Shown here piece after piece: positions 1 to 15,100 of a stretch of DNA of 64,000 nt. The notes beneath the pieces were generated by a model. That model saw only the letters and a list, made by a program, of their open reading frames with translations. It did no database searches and was not told the DNA's origin. The position numbers and the translations under genes are program-made. The first letter of the stretch is position 1. Each line of letters starts with the position of its first letter. The stretch lies in NCBI RefSeq assembly GCF_040712315.1, contig NC_134019.1:39089873-39153872 (forward strand), read 5' to 3'. Source of the DNA: Castanea sativa (Eukaryota; Streptophyta; Magnoliopsida; Fagales; Fagaceae).

Positions 1-1270
1 AAATTATTAAATTACTCTATACACCCACTGATGTATTTTCATATTTTTGCACAACTTTAGACAACTTTACACCCACTGATGTGGGTGTTTTTTTGGCCAA
101 AATGTGTAAAATGAAGAAAATTGTGTATTATAAAAGATTTTCCACCATCTGATGTGGATGTTCTTACGCTCATGTAAAATAGTCACCGCGAGGAGAAAGT
201 ATCTTTGAGATTGTGAGTCTTGTGGATATGGGGTTTACATGTTTGTAAGAGGTCTGTTTCATATAGTAAATGCATATACAAGATGATTTTTGCACAGCAA
301 GTGTCCCTATTTATTTTTTATTTTTAAAGTACCAAAGCTGTCTATGTACGTCCCCTCCTAGATAGACTCCTCTTAAGTCCGAACACCATGATCTCGCTCT
401 TGGTGACAATGTACATCACCATTGTATTTGGAAAAGGCACCATGGCTAGTTGAGAAAACTTTGAAACTAATCAAACACTATCTATATGTTGTTTCTTGCA
501 ATTGAATAATGGACAAAAAGACATCATAAGCTAGCTCCCATTCCTCATGGTTCTCCTCTCCCAAGTATCAGTGTCAGAGCATCACGTTATGGTGTTCATG
601 ACTTGATTGTAGCTAGCTAAAGATGCCTTTGATTACATGTTAAATCCCATGATTATTATGTGATTTAGTCACCAAATTGATTGATAATTTACATCTTTCA
701 CCTATGGCCACATCATGAGGCCTAGAGCCAATCCAATAATTAAGTTGTTTGAATCATATAATTAAAAATTTTGGATCATGTTTAGGAGTTAGGATCTAGG
801 ATAATGGCACTTTGGTCTTCGGATGTAAATTCATTGTACTCCCTATATATATATATATAAATATTGTATTTTCTTTTTTATTGATAGTTGCTATATTATT
901 TGAGTGGTACTTGGGGGGGGGGGGGGGGTTAGTGTTAATAGTTTCCAATTGACTATCAAATTAGACTAAATTATTATACTTATAGCATAAACTTTATCTC
1001 ATGCCAATTACTTTTCCATCACCAAAAGGGTTATACCCAATTACAAGCCCTTGATGTTATAAAAATGTCCTTTCGTGTTGCTAACAATGCATGCTATATA
1101 GTATTTAAAACAACACGTATTTTTAAAAAAATTCATACCTTGTGAGACGTGCATGCATTTTTTAATTTTATAATTCCTTTTGGGATTGATCCTAAAGGAT
1201 AACTATCACAAGGAGTACCCAATAGTGTCTTCTCCTTGATGCTAAAGACATCCTTGACAATATAATATAT

Positions 1271-1304
<34 letters not shown>

Positions 1305-1792
1305 ATCTATTATAATAATAAATTAGGTTAAAAGCTAGTGACGCACTAGAATTAATGAATTATCCATTAAATTACTATAACTCGAGCAGCCATAAATGTA
1401 CGCTACCAATATGAATCTATTACAATAACTTTTGACATAAACTCTCTCTAGTGTAAAGCAAACACATACTACCAACAAGCCTCCAAGTTTAACCAAAATT
1501 CCATATTTCATATAGAAGGGATTATTGGCAAGCTGCAATGAACAATAATCATGGTGTAATTTCATTGGCAATATTTTTTACAATAAATGTGGAAACCGAA
1601 AGGTTGAGAAAAAGCATATAAGAGGAGACGCAATATATTTGCTACAACAATCACAAATCTTAGTTTTTGATTAGTCCACCATGCACTTCAATCACTCCAC
1701 TAATATAACTGGCTTTATGTATCATGTATTGGAGAATGAATGTTATTTTATGATGCATAAGATTGGACTAAAAACTAATTATAATTGTTAAG

Positions 1793-1885
1793 GAGCTTAT
1801 AACTCAATTGGCTCCAATAATTTCAATGGAGACATCTAGCTAGGGTTTGAATCCCTCACCACAATTATCAAATTATCCTCACAAA
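1793..1885 (+). mobile_element. tRNA-derived SINE fragment
   Basis: The segment has an A-box-like stretch (ATAACTCAATTGGC) followed about 45 bp later by a B-box-like stretch (GGGTTTGAATCCC), the internal Pol III promoter arrangement of tRNA-derived plant SINEs. There is no clear A-tail or target duplication, so the limits are approximate and it is likely old or truncated. Confidence 0.4.
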
Positions 1886-2465
1886 AGAAGAAAGAAACTG
1901 ATTGTATTATTTTTCCTACAACCAATACAAGAATCTAAATCTCATATATCTTGTGAATTACATTTATTAAGGTGGATTAGGAGAGAGAGAGAGAGTAGGA
2001 TCCTCTCCATTTATTTTTTATTTTATTTATTGGGAAATTATCTATATTTTAAATGATTTTAATTAAATATTATATGTTTAAAAGTGTATCAAGTACTATA
2101 TCATTTAAAATTTTAAATAAGTGTTACAACATATACATTTTTTTTTTTGAAAACATTACAACAGATACATTAAACATTAGTAACAAGATATAATAAATAA
2201 AACGTAAAATGTACTCTTTCAAATGATTCAATTTCATGGATTAAATAAAATATACTTAGAGAGAGAAGATACTACAAAAAAAAAAAAAAAAAAACAATTT
2301 AAGACTATTACTCAAATTTTTTTTTTTTGATAATACAATAAATTATTATTAATCAATGAAATTTTTTTGATTGGAATAACAAAATTACTTGCTAGGAAGA
2401 TTATTATGTAACTCTCTTCCACTAAAATCTATTTGATCCTTTAAAGGTGTCGATTATTTTTACCG

Positions 2466-2468
<3 letters not shown>

Positions 2469-2514
<46 letters not shown>
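2469..2514. repeat. (AT)n microsatellite
   Basis: About 23 uninterrupted AT dinucleotides, visible directly in the sequence. Confidence 0.9.
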
Positions 2515-2521
<7 letters not shown>

Positions 2522-2590
2522 GACATTTGATTTTTTGTTTACCTCATAATATTTTGTCATTTAAGTTTTTGAGGTCTCATAGTTTTACAC

Positions 2591-2918
2591 GAAAAATTCT
2601 TAGGTACATCCGGAGGGGTAATTATTGAGTACTCCCAAAGTACCATAAATACGTATTCTTCCTTCTCACATAATTGTGAGTCTCACTAATTAAATACATG
2701 ATGAGACCCACAATTCATGTAAGAGGAGGAAGTACGCATTTATAGTACTCTCGGAGTATTCAATAATTTCCCCCCACCCTATGGAGTATGGATAAATAGT
2801 ATTCCCTCTTCTCACATTTATGGTGGACCCTACCATGAATTTAAAAAGTGAACCTCGCCATGAATATGAGAGGAAGGAACACCATTTTCGTGTTCCGGAA
2901 GTACCTAAGAATTACTCA
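2591..2918. mobile_element. hAT-like foldback MITE, 8-bp TSD
   Basis: The 328-bp element has inverted ends: AATTCTTAGGTAC with CCGGA at 2595-2614 and the complementary TCCGG with GTACCTAAGAATT at 2894-2913. It is flanked by exact 8-bp direct repeats TTTTACAC at 2583-2590 and 2919-2926, the target duplication length of hAT elements. The interior is also partly palindromic: segments around GTACTCCCAAAGTACCATAAATACG recur inverted near 2730-2760, so a transcript could fold back strongly. It carries no coding capacity. Confidence 0.7.
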
Positions 2919-3093
2919 TTTTACACACCGTTGTTCTATTATTATATATTTTTAATTGATTTTAAATATAATATATTCCATATCTAAATTTTCCATTAAA
3001 ATCTTACCAAATCATATTTTCTTTAAATAGTAGAATATATAGTTTCATATACAAATTCTATCATAGTAAATACCTATTAATAATTACCATAAT

Positions 3094-3838
3094 TGTACGT
3101 GCACAATTTATGCCCGGACCTAAACGCATGATGGGCTCAAGCCTAAAGAGCCTTATACAATCAAATTTGTAGAGTGTGAGCTTGAAACTTAGGTTTTCTG
3201 GATATTGGGTAATAGATAGGCGGGCTAGATTGCCACTATCTACACAATCAATAGATAAGAAAAACAGAAACTCTCCTCGGACATAAGCCGAGGATGACTT
3301 GTATTGCCTTTCTTTCTGTTAACAATAAATTACAATTGAAGAAGCCCCCCCCTTTTCCTTCTCTTTTTCCTTTTATATCACTCTTTTTCTTCCCTTCACT
3401 CTCCACGTGTAGCATAAATCAATGATCCAGATCTCTCCTTTCTTTCTACCGCCCTTTGGAAGTCCTCAAATAACAACTGTAAGGCTAATTGGCACTGTTC
3501 AGATGTCATTTCCCCATTAATGCGGCCAGAGAGGTAGGTGCAGGGTCTTTAATGCAGTGGTAGCAGCTTTTTCCCTTGATATTTTTCATACGTTCTTCTT
3601 CTTTATAATTGCGTGGAACACAACTTTATCCATCAAACCTTCCAGAATTCTCTCTCCAAACCTTATGACGTGTCATGCAATTGTTACTGGACTTAACCGA
3701 GGAGATGTGTCTCCTCGGACTACACCGTCAACCTTTCCAGCAAGAGCCGACTTGTGGGCCTTAAAGGCTCTGCTCGGACAGGCTTGCACTACCAATATCA
3801 GGCCCAAAGCCCAAACGCATGTTTTGACCATTCTGCCC
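3094..3838. mobile_element. LTR-like non-coding element
   Basis: About 745 bp of distinctly GC-richer sequence sits in AT-rich DNA, between 7-bp direct repeats CCATAAT (3087-3093 and 3839-3845). It contains repeated TCCTCGG/CCGAGGA motifs and long pyrimidine tracts, and resembles solo LTRs of woody dicots in texture. The ends do not show clean TG...CA termini, so superfamily, strand and exact limits are uncertain. The 95-codon open frame at 3557-3844 lies inside it and is not considered a gene. Confidence 0.4.
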
Positions 3839-3845
3839 CCATAAT

Positions 3846-5403
3846 AATTATTACATATTATATTTACACAAAAATATAGAGAAAAAATAATATTTTATCT
3901 AACTTTTTTGTGTATTGCATATGTTACCAACTAGTATATGTAAAATAAAGTAAAAAACATTTGATTTTTGGTTAATATCATAATGTTGTGCCACAAAAAC
4001 TGCTAAGACCTTTTATTTTACAGTTTATTATTCTAATATATTTTTTAATTAATTTTAAATATTATTCTATGTTTAATCCCCCATTAGTATCTTAGCACTT
4101 CGTATTTCTTTGAACAATAGATTCAATAGTACCATATACCAATACAATTATAACTTAATTTTAGAATATGTAATTTCATATATAAGCACAATCATAATAA
4201 ATGTCTATTAATGACTATCGCAATTATTGATTTTTATAATTAGATGAAGAAATAAAAGCGAGAAAAAAAAAATCATATTATGTTAAATTTTTTTCATGTA
4301 TCACTTGGATTACAAACTAGTAGTCGTAGTATATTAAAATTAAAGCACAATCAAAATCAAATTTAGTTTTCATTATTGTATGATTTTGTGTCACACCACA
4401 TGTCTATTTATTTTTCTTAATTTTGGTGCCAAATCACCATTTCTTAATACTCAATGTGAAAACTGAGATGACTATCTCACATACCAAGTCAAGACCATCT
4501 CATCATTATTAGGTTGAGTGTTACTACTTACCATACGTATCTCCTAATTTTCAAAGGAAAAGATTAAAGAGTTACCCAACATGTCGTGTAACGACGAGTG
4601 ACAACAGTCATGCACCACTTGTGTCTGCATGCAACCAAATGTTACAAAGTACTCAATTGGTTACAGCCAAACAACGGGAAAAAAAAAAAAAAAAAAAAAG
4701 TCTTTTTTATTGAAAATATTTTCCTTTTAAACCAATGAAACCTTTTTGTTTATATGTTTCAAAACAAAAATAGGAAAACCATTAAATCAGAAGAATTCCA
4801 AAACTCAATCCAGTGCCCTTAAAAACACGGAAAATTCATACCAATAATGGGCAGATACAAGAAAGAAAGAAAATTCCTTTCTTACCATAGAAAGCAAGAT
4901 TATATTTACTTAAAAAAGAATCACAATAAATTTACAGATTTTTTTTTTACAATTATTAATGTGTTACTATTTCCTAAAAAAAAATTAATGTGTTACCATA
5001 TTATTGGATATATCATTACAAAATATATTTAAAAATGTATTTATGTAAAAGTAATGTTCTAATGAATATAATCACAATTTATTATCTTAAAATAAGTTGT
5101 GATATGTTATAAAAAATAATAGTGTATTGTGAAAAAAGAAAAAAAGAAACAAAACAAATTTTGTTGTGTAACTTACGCGCTTTAACATCCGCGTGAAACC
5201 GGCACATTTTTTAAATAGTTTTTAACGTTGTAAAATCCAAATGAGCTTTCGAAGGAAGAATAAAAATAATTGCTTAATAAGCTGCGGGGACAAAGGAGAA
5301 GAGAGAGAAAGCAAATTATTATTATTATTATTATTACTATTACTATTTTTTTAATAAGAGAAAGAATATAATTTAGTCAAAACGAAATTTGAAGAAGAAA
5401 GAA
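3846..5403. other. AT-rich intergenic DNA, no gene seen
   Basis: Very AT-rich with several poly-A runs (for example 4681-4699). No open frame shows a recognisable domain. The 61-codon frame at 4847-5032 is lysine- and isoleucine-rich low-complexity translation and is treated as chance. Confidence 0.6.
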
Positions 5404-5588
5404 TGAGTAATGCTACCCTCACAAACTATTTTATTAAATTTTTACAAACTATTAATGTGTCTAACTTTTTATTGGGTTTCTTTTAGGCCTGCTATTAATA
5501 TTATTTTTTTCATTTACTAATAACCACTCATTATATCAACAATTTGTAAATTTTTTTGTAAAAAAATGTGTATCTGTAGCATTACTCA
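5404..5588. mobile_element. AT-rich MITE with terminal inverted repeats
   Basis: TGAGTAATGCTAC at the left end is matched by the inverted GTAGCATTACTCA at the right end (5575-5588), enclosing about 185 bp. A related, inverted and degraded copy is recognisable at about 5775-5960 from shared segments such as ACAAACTATTTTA and AAAAAAATGATATTATT. No clear target duplication was found, so the superfamily is not assigned. Confidence 0.55.
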
Positions 5589-5655
5589 GTACCAATGCTA
5601 GTCAAGTTTAAAACATTTCAAAACTTATCAATTTAGTCTTTAAACCTAACTTGGT

Positions 5656-5775
5656 TTGTGGGTTTTAATTAACTCAATTGATAAAATTTCTGATGGTTAA
5701 ATAAGAGATCTGGATTATATGCTTACGCCAAAAATCAATTGGTATCTTAGTCTGATAATAAAGAGGTTGACCATT
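5656..5775 (+). mobile_element. SINE fragment, same family as 23229
   Basis: It shares the order TTAACTCAATTGATAAAAT, an AAGAGATCTGG-type segment, CCAAAAATCAATTGGT and CTTAGTCTGATAATAAAGA with the longer copy at 23229-23404. The TAACTCAATTG segment fits an A box. It is 5' and 3' truncated. Confidence 0.45.
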
Positions 5776-6135
5776 TGTAGAAACTATTTTACAAAAAATT
5801 TTTAGAGATACAAACTATTTTACAAAATTTTTTACAAACTGCTGATGAGATGAGTGATTATTAGTAAATAAAAAAATGATATTATTGATGAACCTAAATG
5901 AAAACCAATAAAAAGTTGACTACATTAAAATTTTGTAAAAATATTATAAAATAGTGTGCACACCTAAAATTACTTTTTGAAAAAAAAAATTTTAAAATTT
6001 GCTCAATAAGCTGCGGAGATACAGGGAAAAGATAGAGAGAGATATTAATTTAAAATTTTAAAATTAAATTAAAAAGAAAAAAGAAAAAAAATTAAGAGTA
6101 AATAATTGACTCGCTAAACAAGCTGCGGAGACAAA

Positions 6136-6164
6136 GGACAAGAGAGAGAGAGAGAGAGAGAGAG
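6136..6164. repeat. (GA)n tract in bZIP promoter/leader
   Basis: An uninterrupted GA repeat upstream of the bZIP gene, with further GA/CT-rich patches at 6287-6310 and 6345-6410. Such tracts are common in plant core promoters and leaders. Confidence 0.8.
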
Positions 6165-6555
6165 AAATGAAGTCGGAATGAAATTGAAATGCAACTCAAA
6201 TTCAAATTCCACCCAAATGAAATTCTTATTAAATTCACGCGTAGTAGTCATGAAATCCGTGTAGTCATCGTCGTCGTCGTTTTAGAGAGGGAGAGAGAGA
6301 GAAAAAAAAAAAAGAGTGAGCTTTTTCTTCTTCTTGTTCTTCTTCTAGAGAGAGAAAGCCCGTGAATATTTTTTTTTAACACAGAGACAGAGAGAGAGTG
6401 TGTGAGAGAGCTTTGGCATTTCCGTCACAAAAACAAAGCTCAATGTGGCGGAGAATTTAGAATAAAGTTCATTTTTTTTGTTTCTCTGCTGACTTTGAGC
6501 AGGGTCGGCAAAATTTTTTACCTTATTGAAATGCCATCTACTTAGAAGGTACACT

Positions 6556-6563
6556 TATAAATA
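6556..6563 (+). promoter_or_regulatory. candidate TATA box of bZIP gene
   Basis: TATAAATA lies 283 bp before the bZIP start codon and is a good TATA match on the right strand. If used, transcription would start near 6590 and give a leader of about 255 bp. The upstream GA-rich DNA could instead mean an earlier, TATA-less start, so this is tentative. Confidence 0.3.
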
Positions 6564-6845
6564 GAAATTCAAGTTCTTTTGACCTTTGAATATTGTGTAG
6601 TTTTGTTTTTTTGATTTTGCTATCTGGGTTTTGTTTAATTTTGCTTTTCACTCATTTGCAGATTGTTGAAAAAATTTTGATCTGTGGTGTTATACACTGT
6701 GTTTTGGTTAGAAGTGAATTGGGTTAGACTTGAATTGTATTGAAAAGCTTTTAAGACTTTGTGAAAGTGGGTTGTGTTTGTTGTGCTTCTTCTTTTTTTT
6801 CTTTCTTTCATAGAATACATTACAAGCTATAAACTTTGAAGCAAA

Positions 6846-9643
<2,798 letters not shown>

Positions 9644-10426
9644 GTTGAGATTATGAAATGCGGGCGTCAATCAGTTGGATGGCTCTTTATCTTATCAATT
9701 ACTGGCTTTTAATATTCAGCAATCGTTGCTCAATGCATTCTCATTCGTTATTATACTGTCTCCAAGGGACGTCTTTAATTTAATGTGTGTTAGTCGTGAA
9801 TTCTACCTGAAATGTGTCCAACTCGGACTATGTCTATGGTATGAAATCATATACAACTCTCAACACTAATTTTATATTTTTTATCTCTTATTTAATTCTG
9901 GTAGATATCATGGAATGTAGACATTATTGGACTTAATTTTGCTTTTTAAGACATTAGAAGAGTCAAAACTCTTCTTTGTTTCTTTCAGTAAAGAATTATG
10001 TCCCTCTAATTACTTCTTATTATGCTCATTGGTTTTAGCTTTACTCTGATCTAAACAGAAACTGATACAGTAAGCAATGAAGCCACTTACGGGCCAAATC
10101 TAGGCCATTCTTTTTGAGAAAATTAAAAGAATAAGAAGTGTTGCATTTTCCTTTTCTTCCCTGCCTGTGATTGATGTCTCAGCATAGAAGCATTGCCTAA
10201 TCATACAGAGAGCTGAAATTGTTAACAGAGTAATGCTATGGGTACAATTATTTTCATAACTCGGCAAATTGTGATTAAATTAACATCACTATTAGTGGCC
10301 AACCATTTTAGGCCACAGTGCCAGGCTCGCTATGTTAATAGTAGTAAGCAAAAAAAAACAGAAGAAAAAAGTTGGCCAACCATTTTAGGCCACAGTGCCA
10401 GGCTCGCTATGTCAATAGTAGTAACC

Positions 10427-10459
<33 letters not shown>

Positions 10460-11873
10460 TTGTTGGGATATATATAAAAGGTTTTCATGTACCTAGAACT
10501 AGAAGTACAGGAATTGTGTTAGTACAAATCTGGTAACCCAATAATGAGCGTCAGCAACTCATGGACCATGAGAAACCTTGTTGGGTCCCGTGGCCTCTGT
10601 GATGAGAAAACTGGAAGGACTAAAAGGAGGGACCGAGCAATTATAGTCCAAGCAAGCAGAAATGCCAAATTAATGCTATCTTCCTATAAAATACAAGTGT
10701 AATTAGTATGTTTTATGGTCCTCTCCAATTGCAACGTCAGAGTTTAAACGTCACCCTCCTAAACGATGCATTTTATGGACCCATAAAAGCAAATTTTGTA
10801 TATTTAAAATATATAAAATCTGAGTGGATTTAACAATTTCATAAGACTCACTTTGAATTTTCATCAGACCAATTTCAACCATCAACAATTCTTAATTCTT
10901 GTTTTTATCATTAATCATCATTATGAAAACGACCAATTTTTTTCGTTGTGATTCTTACGTATTCTCAATACTATACTATATAGAGTAAAAGTTTTGGTTA
11001 TAATTCATGTCAGTGTGCTGCGAAATAAGACTAATTTGAAAGTTCTTTTTTAGGGGGGGAAAATACAATGATGGAAATAGGTAATACCTTCAAGTTTCAT
11101 AATCCCAAAAATTCTCACAATCCCATATTTGAACCTCAAATTTTCTAAAAAAAAGGGAGGAAGTTGTGCTAATTATCTATAAGATTCTTGACCAAACTTT
11201 TATGTTTTAGATGGAAGAGATATACCATTAAACTACAATTAAACTAATAAGACAAATGGGGGGGGGGGGGGTGAAATTTGAGTGACACAAGGAAACTATA
11301 GTAAAAATTTCTACTGTGACCGATCTACGAGGAACCTTCTAAGAAATTCAGTCACCTACTACAATAAGACTCAAACCAAGTAAAAACACCGGGGGTGGGT
11401 GATTAATGAGGTTTTGATGGTTAAACCAAAAAACTAGTAGAGAAGATGAGAGATGGAAGAGTTATAGTGCATATAACTTGTTAAGCTTACCTCTTTTTGT
11501 TCGACAAAGGGGTATTTATAGAGCATCAGGAGATTTATTTTTTTTGCAAGAATTTGACTTGAGACTTGGTTGTAGACTTGCCAGTGAGCCTAAAACCTAA
11601 CACTAAACTTGCCCAATTAGTTGTCCCTTTAAGTCGGTTGAAGAGATGTGTGTCAGGGCAGCAAGCCCAAGATATATACAAATAGAACAAGTCCATATCA
11701 TTAAATGCAGTAATCTAAGTTCAACCATGGTCTTTTGATTTTTTGTTTTTCTCTTTTGGTTTAGAAAGGGATCATAAGCAACCATGTTGGTCTATAGGCA
11801 TTAACATGGAAATTCTTAAGAATACCAAAAAAGAACAAATAAAATGGAAAACCTAAATTAAAGAAACAAAACA
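9644..11873. other. bZIP 3' UTR and intergenic DNA
   Basis: The first few hundred bases are presumably the bZIP 3' UTR. Beyond that I see AT-rich DNA with a 77-bp direct duplication (listed), a poly-G run at 11259-11270 and no gene. The region 11280-11860 contains no frame with recognisable protein similarity. Confidence 0.6.
10297..10450. repeat. 77-bp tandem duplication
   Basis: Two adjacent copies beginning GGCCAACCATTTTAGGCC start at 10297 and 10374 and differ at only a few bases, apart from the length of the A-rich end. Each copy carries the perfect inverted pair GGCC...GGCC and ends in a poly-A stretch followed by GAAGAAAAAAG. Confidence 0.85.
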
Positions 11874-11957
11874 GTCAGGATGGCCGAGTGGTCTAAGGCG
11901 CCAGACTCAAGTTCTGGTCCTCTAACGAGGGCGTGGGTTCAAATCCCACTTCTGACA
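11874..11957 (+). tRNA. tRNA-Leu (anticodon CAA), nuclear
   Basis: The 84-nt sequence folds as a class II tRNA. The acceptor arm GTCAGGA pairs with TTCTGAC (discriminator A at 11957), the anticodon stem is CCAGA/TCTGG around the loop CTCAAGT with anticodon CAA, there is a long variable arm (CCTCTAACGAGG), and the T arm is GTGGG-TTCAAAT-CCCAC. The internal promoters are intact: A box TGGCCGAGTGG and B box GGTTCAAATCC. No intron is present, and the CAACAAA motif often seen upstream of plant tRNA genes is only weakly matched by AGAAACAAAAC. The sequence is the nuclear, not the plastid, trnL-CAA type. It decodes UUG leucine codons. Confidence 0.96.
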
Positions 11958-11965
11958 GTTCTTAC

Positions 11966-11979
11966 TTTTAATTTTTTTT
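11966..11979 (+). terminator. Pol III terminator of tRNA-Leu
   Basis: T4 at 11966-11969 and T8 at 11972-11979 lie 9-22 bp after the mature 3' end of the tRNA, the expected position and composition for RNA polymerase III termination. Confidence 0.8.
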
Positions 11980-12154
11980 CTTTTCCACTATCTCTAATAA
12001 AACGGCAGCTCTGAACGTCGTTTTATAAACTAACGTCGTTTTATAACTAACAACAAAAACCCTAAACAACGAACAAGAAAAAACACAAACAAACACACCG
12101 CTACTACTACACAGTTTAGCAACCGAGTTCTTCTCTGAGTCGACTCGTTCCGCC

Positions 12155-15100
12155 ATGGACGAGTCTGCTACCAGCACCATCATCACCACCACAGAAGAAT
12201 CCGTAGTGGAGAACCCCGAGCTCTCTCTGGTCCCACCACCTCCGTCAGAACCAGCCGACTCTCACTCTCAGTCTCACTCTGAGCTCACAACCGAAGAACT
12301 CGTCGCCAAGTCCATCGCTCCCATCAAGAAACACTTCCTTCGTCCTCCGCCTCTCAGACCTTCCTCAAACGACGCCGTTTCCCAAACCGCCACCGCCGCC
12401 ACAGCTCCGTCTCAATCCTCCTTCGTCAAAGACAAAAAATCCAAACGCCAACTCAAACGTGAACGCCGTCAGGTCCTCTCTCTCTCAAAACCCTAACTTT
12501 TTTTGCTTTTTTTCATGTTGTATATGCTAAACGAAGCGTTTCGATAACATTGTAGGATCAAAAATCATCGAAAAATATCTGTCCTTTGATTGCGAAAACC
12601 GGAGATATCACTTCGTGTCCATACAATGATAAGTGCCGATTTAGCCACGACGTTGAAGGGTTTAAAGCTCAGGTTTTTGAATTGAATTTGAATTTGAATT
12701 AGTTTGTAGTTTCTTGTTTTGAGTGATAAAAATTTGATCTTGGTATTGGTTTTGAAATGCAGAAACCGGAGGATATAGAAGGGGAGTGCCCGTTTTTGGA
12801 TTCGGAGGAGCCGTGTCCTTATGGCTTGGCTTGTAGGTTTTTGGGCACACATAAAAGTAAAGATAAAGATGGTGTTTTGGGTGGTAAGAAGAAGATGAGT
12901 GATGAGTGTAATGGGTTGAATAAGGATGTTCAGAAGCTTTTGTGGAAAAATAAAATGAAATTTCCTAAGGCTGATGCCAAACTCAAAGCTCTTGGTCTCC
13001 TGGTAACTATGCTAAGATTTTACTTTTCTACATAAAATGCATTTATGTATTCGTATTTTTTATCTTGCATGCTACTTTCATTGTTATTTAGAAAGCGAAG
13101 CTTGTAAAGATTTTCGTTCATACGGGTTTTATTGATATAGAGAGAGTGTATGATAGAGGACTATAGATTGCGTAGAGAGATTATGGGGTGGGTTTAGATA
13201 AGATTCAGGATTTGTATATTGAAGAGGATTTGATTTATAGGATAAGAGTGGATGAAGTGGAGAAGTGCTTTGGGAGTATCGTCTGATTGTAGAATACCTA
13301 TTAAGTTGGGAGGGAAAGTGTTACAATTTATGCTATATGGTTGCTGAATGTTCAGCTATCAAGAAGTAACTTATTCATAAAATGAGTGTGGATGAAATGA
13401 GAATATTAAGTTGGGTAAGTGGAAATATAAGGGTGGCTACTAATGATGAAAAGATGAGGGAGAGTCACTTGAGATGATTTGATTATGTGCAAAGAAGAGC
13501 ATTTAACACACAAGTGGGGAAGGGTGATTTGATTCAAGTCATTAGAATGAAAAGACGTAGTGGAACAACAAAAATAACACTAGTAGAAGTAGAAAAAAGG
13601 ACATGCTATTCAAGGAAGTAGCAAAGAGTACATTTTTGGATATGATAGAATGGTTAGGAAGAATACATGTGGCCGACTTCGATTACTTTGTTGAGGATTC
13701 ATAACCAACCACAAAGTTTTGGAACTAAGGATTTGTTCTCGTTGTTGTTAGGCTGAAACTTGAAACCTGGGAAGCACGGGTGCGGCGTTTGGGCCGCTGC
13801 ACCCGCGTCCGACATGGTGGGACGCGGGGACGCACAGGCGACGCCGCTGCCTGCACGTCCGTGCCGCGTCGGACATTAAAAAAATAATTTTTTCGGCGCG
13901 ATACGCGCCGATTCGGGCCGACACGCACCGATTCGGCCCGAATCGGTCCGTATCGGGCACAACACCGATACCAGCGAAATTGGCCGATACGGCCGAAATT
14001 AAAAAAAAAAAAAACAGGTGTGGAACGCCAAAAAAAAAAAAAAAAAGGGTGCAAACGCACCGTATGGAAAAAAATTAAAACCCTATAGGTCTCAGCCAAA
14101 ACTATCTCATTTCTCTTCAATTTTCAGTTTTTCACTCAGTCCACTTCTGCTCTCAGCTGACCCAGCCCTCTGCCTCTTCAATCTTCATTTTTCTTGCGCC
14201 TCTCTCCCACTCTCTGCCTTCACTCTTCAGCTAGGCTCTCTCCCATTCTCTGCCTTCACTTTTGTTTTAGTTTCAAACTTGTGAGTTGTATTTTAATTTT
14301 CGAACATCATGGAGTGTTTATATAATGGAGTTGTATTCTAGTTATTATTTACTATTGCTTTTAAATTTGGTATATGTTTATATAATGTGAAAAAAGTATG
14401 TTTAGCAATATATTAAAAATATAAATAAAAATATTTTAAATAATTTTTTAATCGCCGCACCCACACCCAAGTCCCGCACCCGCTCCCGCACCCGCACCCG
14501 CACCCGCACCCAAATCCGAATCCCGAAACGCACCCGTGCTTCATAGCTTGAAACCCAATTCATTTTAGGACCTAGTAGCCACTGAAGATATATCATGGGC
14601 AATTGAATCATTACACTGCCCTTTCATAGTCATGCAGCATGAATCTTAAAATATGTTAAGAATCTTTGTACATCATCTTACTGGATCCTAGAACCTCTGA
14701 CCTTGAGAATGCTCTCAAGACACTAGCCACCAAGGCTATAGAAAGGGCTGGTGATGAGGCTGCAATCTAAATTCCTAGTTTAAAAAAGGTGAATGGACGA
14801 TTTAAATGCTACCTGAAAGAGAGAAGGTTCATTTTCCTTAGTTGGGTTTGATTTTGTAAAAATTTCCTGTCCCTTTTGTTTATGATTCTTTCCCATTTTC
14901 AACTTTTAGTTGGTTGATACAAAACTGTGGTGTGGATAAAGTATTATTTTTGCATATTTTATTATATAACATTATCCTTATAACTGCTTTTATTGTGTCG
15001 CAGGGGAAGGCGAAGTCAAAAACGAAAATTGTTGAAGAAAAGGAGGAGCATGAAACTGTTCCAGGTACTTGTCATGTCACTGATGGAAATGGCGTTAGTG

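Larger units (their letters stand above)
1..2590. other. AT-rich intergenic DNA, no gene seen
   Basis: I see no coding region with homology or splice structure. The stretch holds a poly-G run near 914-929, short (AT)n and (TG)n(TA)n tracts near 848-858 and 1270-1303, an (AT)n microsatellite at about 2469-2514, and one SINE-like segment listed separately. Short open frames here (for example 1335-1571 and 1847-2056) have no recognisable product and are treated as chance. Confidence 0.6.

Noticed and set aside
11874..11957. Plastid trnL-CAA insertion (organelle DNA in the nucleus)
   Set aside because: The sequence has nuclear-type acceptor and D arms and intact Pol III A/B boxes with a T-run terminator, unlike plastid trnL-CAA.
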